Source: Gemmatimonas aurantiaca (GTDB lineage Bacteria > Gemmatimonadota > Gemmatimonadetes > Gemmatimonadales > Gemmatimonadaceae). From it: DNA of 64,000 nt. A program made the position numbers and the translations under genes. The DNA lies in contig NZ_JBBCJO010000001.1 in the NCBI RefSeq assembly GCF_037190085.1, forward strand, positions 310,001-374,000, in the 5' to 3' direction. The first letter of the stretch is position 1. Every line of letters starts with the position of its first letter. Below, piece by piece: positions 33,299 through 42,544 of this stretch. The notes beneath the pieces are model-generated. The model saw only the letters and a program-made list of their open reading frames with translations. It ran no database searches and was not told the origin of the DNA.

Positions 33299-34179
33299 GG
33301 ATGGTCGACCGAATTGGCTGAAGGAGCGATGGCGACACCGATGGCCTCTCTGGTAAGCGAATAGTGACGACGGTTCTGAAATGAAACTTTTTGTAGACTC
33401 GGCAAACGGAGAAGCATATCAAGGTTGCCATCGTCGATATAGGTCGTGCCATAGAACAGCACTTCTCGGAGATTGGGTAGTGAAGCTAGTGGATCGAGCG
33501 AGGCGATATGTCCAGCATCGTTCAAATGTAGCGTCTCCAAACGGGTGGCGTTCGAGAGCTGCGCAACGTTTCCGAGTCGTCCACACCCGGTAACGAAAAG
33601 TCTCTCCAATTGAAGCAATTGCTCAAGACCGTCCAAGGACCTAAGCGCACGGAGGTTGTACAATCCCAAAGTCGTGAGGCGCTCGAATGCGCCGAGATCC
33701 TGGATATCCGATACAGCACTATTGGCAACCTCAAGGGAAATGAGTCCGGAGAGTGCTTTCAAGGAAGACAGGCTCTTTCCGTCATAACGATGTATAAAGA
33801 GCGTTTCCAATGACCTTGCATCGAAAAGGCTTTCGCTCCCCGCTCTCCAATACAACACACAGCTCTGCAGTTCGGGCCAGCAAGAGAAGTCCAGTGGCGT
33901 CAAACAGTATGTCTCGATACTGAGGTCCCGCAATCGAGGCAGTGTATGGATCACGCTGATATCCTCAATGGTGAGATCGAGAATCTTGAGCCCATCCAAC
34001 CAAGGCACTTCGCGAAGAAAATCAATACCCGTATCACTCCATCCTCGAGCCGGGTTGAGGTGCAGCTCACGAATGCCCTCTCTGCGCATGAAGTCTCCTA
34101 TGTCTGAATGCCAGCGACCGAGGAGAACCAAACGTGTGCCGTTCCTGCCCGACTCAAGGGTGAAGTGATGTGAGGTCAA
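33295..34179 (-). CDS. Leucine-rich-repeat protein, candidate immunity partner of Rhs GIY-YIG tip
   Basis: 294 residues from a TTG start at 34179, only 2 nt past the rhs stop; GGAGAG lies within the end of rhs as ribosome site. The central part has about eight irregular LRR units: LDGLKILDLTIEDISVIHTL, PRLRDLSIETYCLTPLDFS, LTTLGLYNLRALRSLDGLEQ, LETLHLNDAGHIASLDPLA. No signal peptide, so cytosolic. Tight coupling to rhs makes it the best candidate for the cognate immunity protein. An LRR protein in this role is unusual. Confidence 0.75.
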   Translation of the reverse strand: MTSHHFTLESGRNGTRLVLLGRWHSDIGDFMRREGIRELHLNPARGWSDTGIDFLREVPWLDGLKILDLTIEDISVIHTLPRLRDLSIETYCLTPLDFSCWPELQSCVLYWRAGSESLFDARSLETLFIHRYDGKSLSSLKALSGLISLEVANSAVSDIQDLGAFERLTTLGLYNLRALRSLDGLEQLLQLERLFVTGCGRLGNVAQLSNATRLETLHLNDAGHIASLDPLASLPNLREVLFYGTTYIDDGNLDMLLRLPSLQKVSFQNRRHYSLTREAIGVAIAPSANSVDHP

Positions 34180-34196
34180 CCTTATCTCTCCAGTAG
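34162..34196. repeat. 35-bp segment at rhs/LRR junction, also present at 26.4 kb
   Basis: Matches 26414-26448 with two differences. It covers the last four codons of rhs, the stop and the start of the LRR gene. Confidence 0.75.
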
Positions 34197-37100
34197 ATAA
34201 CGACGTTTGGGGCCAAGCGGGTTGATCTTGTTTTCCAGGTTTGTGATTCCACCAAGCTCGTTGATTCGTCGCTGTTCTGCGACTTCGCGTGCGAGCTTGC
34301 CGCCGAGTACTTCGACGCGCCTTACCGCAGCCATATCGGATTGAGCGAGCTTTCCGCTACGAACATGCTGTGTGAGACGCAGAGAAATATTGCTCGACTG
34401 ACCAACGTACGTCTTTCCGGTGGTCGCAGTAAATTCATAAATCGCTTCCGTTATGAGCGCTGATCGGGAGATACCGACAGCGGCCCCCGATCGGAGTGCC
34501 TGCCCCAGCCTAAGGACTTCGATCGACATGCCCCCCGCGGCACCACCGACCGTCAACGGTAGTGTTGCGAGAGTACCAAAGACCTCGAGCGGTCCTTCCA
34601 CCGGCGCGAGCCGTCGACCGATCTCCTGAAAGACGCCCCCGCAACTCGGCGGACAGGTGAACAACCCAAACGGATCCGAAAAATTCGCCGGATTACTCCC
34701 CGCAAACCCGTACAGGTTGAGCCCGCCCGCCAGGCCGATCGGATCTTCCTGCGTAAACCGGCCTGCCCCTGGATCATAGTACCGGTTCCGCCGATAGTGC
34801 GTTCCAGTGGCCGTCTGTTTGTCGTCCAGCAGCGTCCCGCTGAACGCGCTGGGCAGGTACTTCGGCCGCTCGTACGCGAACCACATGTTCGGCAGACCAA
34901 TCTGCAGATTGGCGGTGCGGGTGCCTCCTCCCGCGAGTGAGATCGTTCGGCTGCATTCCGCCTTGCCATCGGCACATGCCGCCACGCCCACCTTGCCGAG
35001 CGCCGTCCACATCAGGGAGACCGTCGTGGGCGGAAATACGATGCTCGAATCGCCCTGGAAAAAGTCCACGTAGTTGTAGCGTGTCAGCGCCACCGGCTGA
35101 TCGAGTGTCAGCCCATACGTATACACCAGTCGTCCGAAGAAGGGGTTCGGATCCTGCGCGTTCAGGACGCGCGGATACTTCGGAAGAAACAGGTCGTTGT
35201 CCAGCACGCTATCCGGTTCGGCGCTCCGCGTGGGCACCTTGACGGGCACCTGCAATTCGATCAGCTCGCGCTCGTCTTCCCACACCGTGCGCCGCAGGGT
35301 GCTCATGTCGCAATTGAGTCGATCGCGGCCCACGTCGTTGGCGAGGAAACACTCCCGGTCCACGCGCACCGATACCCGGCGCCCGAGAGCGTCATAACGA
35401 TAGGTCTCGAACACCCGTCGACGATCATCGTCCAGCGTCATCGAGCGCCAGCGGTAGTCCGCAGCAGCCAGGGTGCCATCGGCCGCATAGTACGAGAGAC
35501 GCCGCTCACGAAACCGGCTGTCACTCGTACTGCCGTCGGTGCGCTGATACGCCTGGGTGTTGCCCGCCGCATCGTACGTGTAGGTGCGCGCCCCTCCCGT
35601 GCCCCCAGCCTGCCCGGTGATCCGCCCTACGTTCGCCTGATAGCTCGCGGAATAGGCGAACGACTGTGAGGCGCTGCTCACGCCGGGGTTGAGACTACCG
35701 CCGGTCCGCGAGCTGTTGAACGTGGTCGTCGAGTCGGTCAACATGTTGCCCAACGCATCGTAGGTCAGCTTCTCACGGCTGCCCACTCGCGCACTGCCGC
35801 CCTGGATCGCGCCCTGCTGGCTCATGCTGCTCGACGCCAGGTGTCCGAGACCCGTATACGTGAACTGTGCGGTGTCGCGGAAGCCGGCCGCATCGTAGCG
35901 CCACCGGCGGAATCCGCGTGCGTCGAATGCGGAGCGTGCCGAACGCACGGGGGATACGCCGATACGGCCGTTTGCCGTACTGGGATTGGTGATCACGTCG
36001 AGGCTGTCGTAGCCCGCCGCGCTGTACGTCCACTGCTCCTGATAACCACCCGGAAAGTCCAGCGTTGCCGGTTCACTCCGCACCGTGTACGAGTAGGTGT
36101 AGGCATTGCCCAGCGGATCGGAGATCGACAGCAGATCGTCGAGGTAGGGATGGTAGACCCGCAACAGACTGTCCTGTCCCGCGCTCGCCAACTGCGACGG
36201 CAGTTTCACCGACGTGCGTCGTCCGTTCAGGTCGTAGCGGAACGACAACAGGTAGTTGTGTTTGGTGGTGTCGATCGTTGCGGCGTTGGCGGCACGCAGG
36301 ATCTGCCGCTCCGAGGCGAGCAGACCGTTCGGGAGATAGGTGCGCGTGACACGGGCGTCGCGATTGTTGGCCGTGAGAATCCGTCCCGCGCTGTCGTACG
36401 TGAATTGCTGGGTGTCGACCGGGATCAGATAGTCGGTGCCGCTGTTCGGCTTCCACGGAAATGCGAACGTATCGAATGCCGTGTCGGTCACCGCCGTGTA
36501 GCGCACCGCCGACAGCCGTCGCGTCAGCAGCTCGTTCGCCAGGCCGTACGTCATCGACACCGTATCGCTCTTGCGCGTGATCACCCGCTCGACGTTTCCC
36601 GCTGGGTCGTAGAACGTGCGCTCGACCTGGTTGTCCGGTGCGGTCTCCACGATGCGCCGTCCCGCGCTGTCGTACTGCCACTGGGTGGTGATGGCTCCGA
36701 TGCTCGCGTCGGGCGACGACGACTGCCGTTGCAGCCACACCAGACGTCCCTCTCGGTCGTAACGACTCCGCGTCGTGAGGGTCTGTGTACCGGCGCCGAG
36801 TGGCGCGGTGACGGTGACGATGGAATCACGATCCATGCGATCGAACGTCGTCGACGTGCACTGCTGTGCCGGCGTGACCGCAATGCTGGTGTCGACACAC
36901 ACCTGGGCCGCACGTCCGATGGCGTCGCTCAGGGTGTGCGTGGCCGAATGGATCGTCGTGACCGCACCGATGCGCGACGCGGTACGGGTGTCGGACACGT
37001 TCCCGAGGGCATCGTATTGCAGGGAATCGAAATCGGTGCGTCCCGCCAGTGTATTCGGATGGACGACGGAGACCAGCAGCCCCGACGCCGAGGTCCCGGC

Positions 37101-38870
37101 CGCCCCGTAGTTGAACGAGGTGCGGGACACCGCGCCGCGATAGTCTTCGCGGGTCAGTACGTTGCCGCGGGTGTCGTACGTGAATTGCACCGACCCGCCC
37201 ATCGGCACGAACATCGCCGTCACGCCGTCGGGCCACTGCGTGCTGCCGTAGGCGTACGAATAGACCACGGACACGCCTGGCGCGAAGGCATTGAGATCCC
37301 AGCGGGAGGTGGGATTGCCACGATCGTTGTAGGTGTACTGCTGCACGAATCCCGTGGGATCGGTGGCCTCGGTCACGAGCCCGGGGAAACGGGAGTCGTC
37401 ACGCCGCAAGGTCGAGGTGCTCCCCCGGGGATCGCGGAGGCGATTCACCGCGCCATACCGGCTCACAGCGATGTTCCAGGTGTCCGCCACGGCACGCGGT
37501 CCATCGATCGTCGTGCGGGCATTCACCGTGTCGGGAGGCAGCGACACGCCACAGGTACCGCCGCCCAGCATTCCGCGCGTTTCGGCGGTACACACGGCCC
37601 ACGTGATCGGATCGGTCGATCCGGCCCCGGCATGGACCGTGGTCCCCGCCAGCCGCGCCGCGCCGTCGAATGTGAAGGTCCGCGCCCGCGCATGTTTGTC
37701 GCTGCGCGAGGTCATGAGGTTCGTCACCGATCCGCCGTACGCGAAGGTGGTGACGAAGCCGTCGGGATCGGTGATGGACGTGAGGCGTCCACTGCTCACC
37801 GACGTGCCGACATTGCGTGTGCCGGATACGGTCGGTGCCGTGATCTGTGCGAGCTTCTGATTGCCGTCGTAGGTGAAGGCGTATGTCAGGGCCCCACGCG
37901 GCAAGGTGATACCCGAGAGGCGTCCGCTCGTGCGGGCGAAGTGGGTGGTATCGCCGAGCCGGTTGATCGTGGCGATATGCTCTCCCGTGATGTCGAACAC
38001 GACACGTGCGCCCCCTTCGACTGCCCGCACGAACGTATTGCTGGCCAACGGACTCATGATGGAGTCGGGGCGCGTGATGGTGTCGGTGACCCAATGATTC
38101 AGCAGCTCCGCCTCGCCCACCACTTTCCGGCGATAGAGTCGCGTGCTGCCGTCACCACCCACCCACAACATCGGCCCATCGGGAAGGAGTACGAGGCGCT
38201 CGTAACCGGCCAGCCACCATCCGGCGCCGAACTCGGAGGCGCTGCGGTTGACGATGATCAACGTATCGACGGACTGGGTCTGCACCGTTGTCCCGTTCAC
38301 CGTGGCCGAGAGCGCCAGAGTGTAGGGATAGACACCGGTGGGATAGCTGATGCCATCGAATGTCAACGCGATCCGGCGCGTGCTCCCACCGGGGAGCTGG
38401 GTGCCGGTGTAGTTCTGTGCCGCGACGGTGGTGGGTGTGCCGTTCACGACGAGTTGCAACGTGGCCGTCGCGGTCGACACCGTTCCACTGGGGAGGGTGA
38501 CGTTCGCGCGCACGACGGGATAGGGATGCGCATGTTGCGCGTGATACACGAGCGTGGGCGTCCGCGCCGACCCCCGCACGCGGGTCGAGGGGAGTGCATG
38601 CGCCACACGCAGATCGCCGCATTCCGATGCCGTCGTGGCATCGAACGCGAATGTGAAACACTGATCGGTGGCGATCGATGTGCCGGGATTGACGGCGCGG
38701 GTGTTGACGGTGAGTGACTGGCGCGATCGTGGCGACGGCAGCGATCGCAATGGTGGAGCATGGTGCGCATCGGAAGCGGGTGCAGGCCGCTCCGGAGGGA
38801 CCAGCGAGGAGAGCATCGAAGCAGCGGCTGCCGCGCCGACGCTCACGAGCACCGCGAGACGTGAGAACAT
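34182..38870 (-). CDS. Rhs polymorphic toxin with C-terminal GIY-YIG nuclease domain
   Basis: 1562 residues from the ATG at 38870 (another in-frame ATG at 38906 would lie at the predicted transcription start). The hydrophobic N-terminus (1-25) suggests export. A beta domain with ERLVLLPDGPMLWVGGDGST follows, then a long series of YD/RHS repeats (about 280-1330), the closing Rhs junction DPGAGRFTQEDPIGLAGG (from about 1366) and a Gly/Ala hydrophobic linker. The tip (1474-1562) is GIY-YIG-like: IYEF at 1477, TYVG at 1487-1490, Arg1498 and His1502 in SLRLTQH, Glu near 1529-1532, and NLENKINP. Expected action: DNA cleavage in a competing cell. No VgrG, PAAR or adaptor gene is in the window, so delivery is unknown. 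Confidence 0.9.
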   Translation of the reverse strand: MFSRLAVLVSVGAAAAASMLSSLVPPERPAPASDAHHAPPLRSLPSPRSRQSLTVNTRAVNPGTSIATDQCFTFAFDATTASECGDLRVAHALPSTRVRGSARTPTLVYHAQHAHPYPVVRANVTLPSGTVSTATATLQLVVNGTPTTVAAQNYTGTQLPGGSTRRIALTFDGISYPTGVYPYTLALSATVNGTTVQTQSVDTLIIVNRSASEFGAGWWLAGYERLVLLPDGPMLWVGGDGSTRLYRRKVVGEAELLNHWVTDTITRPDSIMSPLASNTFVRAVEGGARVVFDITGEHIATINRLGDTTHFARTSGRLSGITLPRGALTYAFTYDGNQKLAQITAPTVSGTRNVGTSVSSGRLTSITDPDGFVTTFAYGGSVTNLMTSRSDKHARARTFTFDGAARLAGTTVHAGAGSTDPITWAVCTAETRGMLGGGTCGVSLPPDTVNARTTIDGPRAVADTWNIAVSRYGAVNRLRDPRGSTSTLRRDDSRFPGLVTEATDPTGFVQQYTYNDRGNPTSRWDLNAFAPGVSVVYSYAYGSTQWPDGVTAMFVPMGGSVQFTYDTRGNVLTREDYRGAVSRTSFNYGAAGTSASGLLVSVVHPNTLAGRTDFDSLQYDALGNVSDTRTASRIGAVTTIHSATHTLSDAIGRAAQVCVDTSIAVTPAQQCTSTTFDRMDRDSIVTVTAPLGAGTQTLTTRSRYDREGRLVWLQRQSSSPDASIGAITTQWQYDSAGRRIVETAPDNQVERTFYDPAGNVERVITRKSDTVSMTYGLANELLTRRLSAVRYTAVTDTAFDTFAFPWKPNSGTDYLIPVDTQQFTYDSAGRILTANNRDARVTRTYLPNGLLASERQILRAANAATIDTTKHNYLLSFRYDLNGRRTSVKLPSQLASAGQDSLLRVYHPYLDDLLSISDPLGNAYTYSYTVRSEPATLDFPGGYQEQWTYSAAGYDSLDVITNPSTANGRIGVSPVRSARSAFDARGFRRWRYDAAGFRDTAQFTYTGLGHLASSSMSQQGAIQGGSARVGSREKLTYDALGNMLTDSTTTFNSSRTGGSLNPGVSSASQSFAYSASYQANVGRITGQAGGTGGARTYTYDAAGNTQAYQRTDGSTSDSRFRERRLSYYAADGTLAAADYRWRSMTLDDDRRRVFETYRYDALGRRVSVRVDRECFLANDVGRDRLNCDMSTLRRTVWEDERELIELQVPVKVPTRSAEPDSVLDNDLFLPKYPRVLNAQDPNPFFGRLVYTYGLTLDQPVALTRYNYVDFFQGDSSIVFPPTTVSLMWTALGKVGVAACADGKAECSRTISLAGGGTRTANLQIGLPNMWFAYERPKYLPSAFSGTLLDDKQTATGTHYRRNRYYDPGAGRFTQEDPIGLAGGLNLYGFAGSNPANFSDPFGLFTCPPSCGGVFQEIGRRLAPVEGPLEVFGTLATLPLTVGGAAGGMSIEVLRLGQALRSGAAVGISRSALITEAIYEFTATTGKTYVGQSSNISLRLTQHVRSGKLAQSDMAAVRRVEVLGGKLAREVAEQRRINELGGITNLENKINPLGPKRRYLLER
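34688..34786. repeat. Rhs core-tip junction, duplicated at 29.73-29.83 kb
   Basis: About 100 bp of the DNA encoding the end of the Rhs core is about 95% identical to 29731-29829. Such junctions are the known recombination points for swapping toxin tips. Confidence 0.8.
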
Positions 38871-38917
38871 GGGAAATGGGGATGATGGTGAACGATGAAC
38901 GACCATCCCCCGAACAA

Positions 38918-38933
38918 AGCACGAAGAGTGCCA
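38918..38933 (-). promoter_or_regulatory. Sigma-54 -24/-12 promoter of rhs
   Basis: The minus strand reads TGGCACTCTTCGTGCT. The GG and GC pairs have the exact 10-bp spacing of RpoN promoters (consensus TGGCACG-N4-TTGCT), with one mismatch in the -12 box. Transcription would begin near 38907, giving a leader of about 37 nt to the ATG at 38870. A sigma-54 activator gene is directly divergent. Confidence 0.7.
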
Positions 38934-39004
38934 TGTGAATCATTCATGCAACTCGTTGATGTACAGTCATTTGAGCGTTTCCACTCTCCCCGGTCGTTTT
39001 GCGG

Positions 39005-39026
39005 ATTCGCGCGCATTCGCGCGAAT
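39005..39026. promoter_or_regulatory. Candidate enhancer (UAS) for the rhs activator
   Basis: A perfect 12-bp palindrome ATTCGCGCGAAT (39015-39026), preceded by a half-copy ATTCGCGCGC (39005-39014). It is about 80-95 bp upstream of the rhs -24 box, the usual distance for enhancer-binding proteins. Confidence 0.45.
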
Positions 39027-39069
39027 TCGCATGACGGCCTCGGGCGTTTCGGCACGTCCTCGGCCTCTC

Positions 39070-39098
39070 TTGTGATTCGGTATTTATTCGGGTATCAT
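39070..39098 (+). promoter_or_regulatory. Sigma-70-type promoter of the activator gene
   Basis: TTGTGA (39070-39075), a 17-bp spacer, and TATCAT (39093-39098). The start would be near 39105, about 39 nt before the ATG at 39144. Confidence 0.6.
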
Positions 39099-39143
39099 GA
39101 GCACTCCAGTTCCGCGGATCCACTGCGCAATGCGGAGAGCACC

Positions 39144-40169
39144 ATGTCCGTCAATTCGAACAATTCGAGGAGTACCGTCGGTTCCGTAAGCACGCTGCTG
39201 GGACGCAGTGAAATCATGGATCGCGTCCGCGATCTCATTGCGCGTGTCGCGGCGGCTCGTCTACCGGTGCTCATCGAAGGGGAGACCGGCACGGGGAAGG
39301 AACTCGTCGCGCAGGCGATCCACGTGGCGTCGGGGCGCCGCGGTCGTTTCATCCCGTTCAATGTGTGCGCGATTCCCGAGAGCATCTTCGAGAGCACCCT
39401 TTTTGGGCACGTCCGTGGTGCATACACCGGCGCACTCGATGATGCCGATGGTTTTCTCGTCGAGGCCGATCGTGGCACCGCGTTTTTCGATGAGATCGGC
39501 ACACTCGCGGCGATCGCGCAGGGGAAACTGCTGCGCGCTCTGGAGACGGGAGCGTTTCGTCCGGTGGGTGCCCGGTTGGACCGGCGGAGCGATTTCCGTA
39601 TCGTGGCGGCCGCCAACCTGCCGCTCATGCAAAGTGTCGAGGCCGGAACGTTCCGCGCCGACCTGGCGCATCGGTTGTCGGGGTGTGTGATCACACTGCC
39701 GCCACTTCGTGCGCGTCGTGAGGACATCGGTCTGCTCGTCGAACATTTTGGCGCGCAGGCGAGCGCCCGCACGATCCATTTCACGTCGGAGGCACTGGAC
39801 GTACTGGCCTCGCTGCCGTGGCCCGGCAATGTCCGGGAGCTTCGACTTTTTGTCGAACGGGCCGCGCTGCTCGCCGACGGTCCCACCATCGGCACCCGGC
39901 AGGTCCAGACCATGCTCTCGGCTGCCACCTCACAGAGCGTATTCCCACCGGTATCTCCACCGGCGCGCGCGGTACACGAATCCGGACCACGAATGTTCGC
40001 CGCGTCCGACACACCGGGCCATACGGATGCCGATCGGGTGGAGTTGCTTCGTCTCCTCGACGACGCAGGCTGGAATACGAAGCGGCTTGCGATGCGGCTC
40101 GGCATTCATCGATCCACGCTCTATCGACGCATGACGCGGCTGGGCATCGCACCACGACGATCTCTCTGA
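39144..40169 (+). CDS. Sigma-54-dependent enhancer-binding transcription activator (no receiver domain)
   Basis: 341 residues from the ATG at 39144; the upstream in-frame extension to 38895 lies across the promoter region and is not expected to be translated. The AAA+ domain is about 18-245: Walker A GETGTGKE (47-54), the sigma-54 contact loop GAYTGA (about 93-98, Tyr instead of the usual Phe, seen in active members), Walker B-like TAFFDEIG (about 113), and the R-finger region. A Fis-type HTH ends it (LLDDAGWNTKRLAMRLGIHRSTLYRRM). There is no N-terminal sensor, so control is by amount, partner or DNA. Divergent from rhs, its likely target. Confidence 0.9.
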   Translation: MSVNSNNSRSTVGSVSTLLGRSEIMDRVRDLIARVAAARLPVLIEGETGTGKELVAQAIHVASGRRGRFIPFNVCAIPESIFESTLFGHVRGAYTGALDDADGFLVEADRGTAFFDEIGTLAAIAQGKLLRALETGAFRPVGARLDRRSDFRIVAAANLPLMQSVEAGTFRADLAHRLSGCVITLPPLRARREDIGLLVEHFGAQASARTIHFTSEALDVLASLPWPGNVRELRLFVERAALLADGPTIGTRQVQTMLSAATSQSVFPPVSPPARAVHESGPRMFAASDTPGHTDADRVELLRLLDDAGWNTKRLAMRLGIHRSTLYRRMTRLGIAPRRSL

Positions 40170-40204
40170 GCGGGCGATCGGTTGGCGCGTCGTGTCGCCG
40201 TCGG

Positions 40205-42295
40205 CTAGCGCACCTGAATCACGCGTGATGCCAGCGCGGTCCGTTGTTTGGCATCCGTCGCCGAGATTTCGAGCACGTATTCACCCGGTGAGAGCTTCGA
40301 GAGATCGAAGTACATCGCCCGCGAGAGAATGGGCGTGCCGCGTCGCTGCGCCTGGCCGCCGGTGGCGTTGGGGGAGGCGGCCGGGTCCTGCCAGCCAACG
40401 GCCACACCATTGTAGGGCGCGGCCATGAGTTTGAGTGCCGCCACCGCGCGACGCAGGAAACCCGGGCGCTGCCGAGGAGTCACCGCGATGGTGAACTGCA
40501 CACTGTCGCTCGCCGGCACGCCGTAGGTTTCCCAGAAGAGACCGATACGGTCCCGTGCGACACTCACACCCGGCAGCATGTGCGGCAGCATCGCGTCGAC
40601 ATCGCGTGGCAGGTCTGGGCCGTCGGCACGGAACAACACGGGATCGGACAGGGCGATGGAATCGCTGCCCAGGTCGTCGAGCGTGCCCGGCGCACGATAG
40701 CCGCGTCGTACACGACCCAGGACGCGATCGGGCGTATGGTCACTCGTACTGCTCTGCGTATTGCCCTGCATGGTGCCCTGCAACTCGAACGACAGCACGC
40801 CCGAGATCGGCGCGATCCGACCCGACAGCACCGCCGAGGCACCCTGGACGCCCGACGTGGTTGCGATGGTCGTGAAGACATCGGGCTCGGGACTCACGAG
40901 AAAGGTGAGTGTGTCATGTCGTGGCGATGCGGAGTCGGAACCCGCATGTACGGCGGCGATGTCCACGGCAGCGGCGATCTGCAATTGTGTCTGTCGCCGG
41001 AATGTGACCATCTGCCACTCCGTGAACTGGACCACGCGGGTGCCGGGCATGCGCATGTGTGCGAACGGCCACCACACGGTTTTCCGGAAGCCGCGCTCGT
41101 GGACGGCCGACACGCCCTCCGGTGGGGTGAGTGTCCATGCGGTATCAGCGGCCCGCGTCTCGTCGAGAAACAGGAGCCCCGGCGCGTCGAAGGCCACGCG
41201 GGGACCGTCGTATTCAGCCGAGGAGTAGGGAGCGAGAGGCGACGTGCCGCGGGCTTCGAGATAGCTGGAGTGCCCGGTATCCGTCTGCACCCCGATCCAC
41301 GTCGTCAGCGCAGGCCAGCCGTATCGCTGGATCATTTCCTGGACCGTGGGCCCACCACCGTTCGGGGTCCAGTCGTAGCGTTCGTCGACGCCACCGGAGG
41401 TGTGCAACATGGCCGCGATGCGTCGGGCCATGTGGGTGGCGCGACGCTCGTTGTATGATGTCGTCCATGCCGGATCGGCCAGCCAGAAGTGGCGCTGCGC
41501 CATCGCGTGCCGAATGTCGCAGGGACGCTCGAGGTATTCCTTGCGTTGGGCCAGTGGCAGGATGGCCCCGATATCGGTGAGTCCGCACCGTTCGTCCGGC
41601 GCCATGGTCGACAGCGCCCGCGCGAAGTGGGCATCGGCTTCACGGTCATCACCTTGTTCGTGATGCACATACGCCGTGAGCGCGGCGCACAACCACGGCT
41701 CGGCGCCGCAGGAGGCCAGAACCTTCAGGGCCGGCGCGTACAGGCTGTCGTATACGAGAAAGCGGATGTACTGGCCGAGGATCCACTGGTCATCCGGCGT
41801 TTCGGCGAGCGTCCGTTGCAGCACCGTGCGCAGGCTGTCGCGGGCGTGCGCCAGGGAATCGGCATGGGCCGCCGTGAAGAACGCTCCCTGTCTGGCGGTC
41901 TCGCGCACGGAGTCGGGAACGTCCATCAGCATCCACGTGGGGCAGAGCCCGTATGCACTGCTCACCGCGATGGGAGTGTAGCCGCGGGGCATCGGCAGAA
42001 TGTATCGGCCACGGGTTTCGTTCGCGTGGCAGTGTACATATGTCCCGAACTGTCCGCTGAGCCAGTCGTGTCCCCGGCCCCCGACGCGGCGGTGTTCACT
42101 GTCCAGCCAAGCGGTGCGCGCGCGCTTCAGGTAGCGTTGCACGACACGTCTTGCTCGCACGAGCGGTGCGGTGTCGATCACCGCTGCTTCGGATGTCGCC
42201 GGCTGCGCCTGCTGGTCCTTCTGCGCGTGCGCTGGTGACGCGACGACGAGCAGCAGGCCGAGGCTCAGCGGGAGGAGCGAGCGAGGGAAGGGCAT
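40205..42295 (-). CDS. Large secreted protein of unknown function
   Basis: 696 residues from the ATG at 42295 (another in frame at 42319). A signal peptide (RSLLPLSLGLLLVVASPAHA) is followed by a helical region with TPR-like character (LAHARDSLRTVLQRTLAETPDD; ARALSTMAPDE) up to about 290 and beta-rich domains (about 330-696). The end, DLSKLSPGEYVLEISATDAKQRTALASRVIQVR, resembles the C-terminal beta-sandwich of GWxTD-domain proteins common in this phylum; the GWxTD motif itself is not obvious. No signature gives a function. It converges with the sigma-54 activator. Confidence 0.7.
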   Translation of the reverse strand: MPFPRSLLPLSLGLLLVVASPAHAQKDQQAQPATSEAAVIDTAPLVRARRVVQRYLKRARTAWLDSEHRRVGGRGHDWLSGQFGTYVHCHANETRGRYILPMPRGYTPIAVSSAYGLCPTWMLMDVPDSVRETARQGAFFTAAHADSLAHARDSLRTVLQRTLAETPDDQWILGQYIRFLVYDSLYAPALKVLASCGAEPWLCAALTAYVHHEQGDDREADAHFARALSTMAPDERCGLTDIGAILPLAQRKEYLERPCDIRHAMAQRHFWLADPAWTTSYNERRATHMARRIAAMLHTSGGVDERYDWTPNGGGPTVQEMIQRYGWPALTTWIGVQTDTGHSSYLEARGTSPLAPYSSAEYDGPRVAFDAPGLLFLDETRAADTAWTLTPPEGVSAVHERGFRKTVWWPFAHMRMPGTRVVQFTEWQMVTFRRQTQLQIAAAVDIAAVHAGSDSASPRHDTLTFLVSPEPDVFTTIATTSGVQGASAVLSGRIAPISGVLSFELQGTMQGNTQSSTSDHTPDRVLGRVRRGYRAPGTLDDLGSDSIALSDPVLFRADGPDLPRDVDAMLPHMLPGVSVARDRIGLFWETYGVPASDSVQFTIAVTPRQRPGFLRRAVAALKLMAAPYNGVAVGWQDPAASPNATGGQAQRRGTPILSRAMYFDLSKLSPGEYVLEISATDAKQRTALASRVIQVR

Positions 42296-42530
42296 CGGAC
42301 GGTTCGCACAATCCAGCATTGGGACGTGGTGCGATATGGTGGGAGCGGGATGCCGCGGAATTGCATGGCAGGATTGAATGGTCCAATGTGGACCCTCTTG
42401 CTATTCTGGCGTTCCGGCACGCCGTCGGCAATTCCGCGACCATTCAGCGGTTGCCGCCACCTGCGGGGGGGCCAGGCGGTTCGGCACCACTCGATTCTTC
42501 CGCGACCGCCTTCTGTTGTAGTATGACAGT

Positions 42531-42543
42531 GCCACGGAGTGGC
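42531..42543 (+). promoter_or_regulatory. Short dyad before the antitoxin start, possible TA operator
   Basis: GCCACGGAGTGGC has 5-bp arms and a 3-nt centre, ending 1 nt before the ATG at 42545. Such a position suits autoregulation by an AbrB-type antitoxin. Confidence 0.35.
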
Positions 42544-42544
42544 G

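Noticed and set aside
24994..34179. Integron-type gene cassettes as the explanation for the small-gene array
   Set aside because: No integrase gene and no attC-like long imperfect palindrome behind each gene; Rhs junction duplications explain the array better.
35841..38717. A 958-codon plus-strand open frame
   Set aside because: Antisense to rhs; Arg/His/Gly-rich without any family feature.
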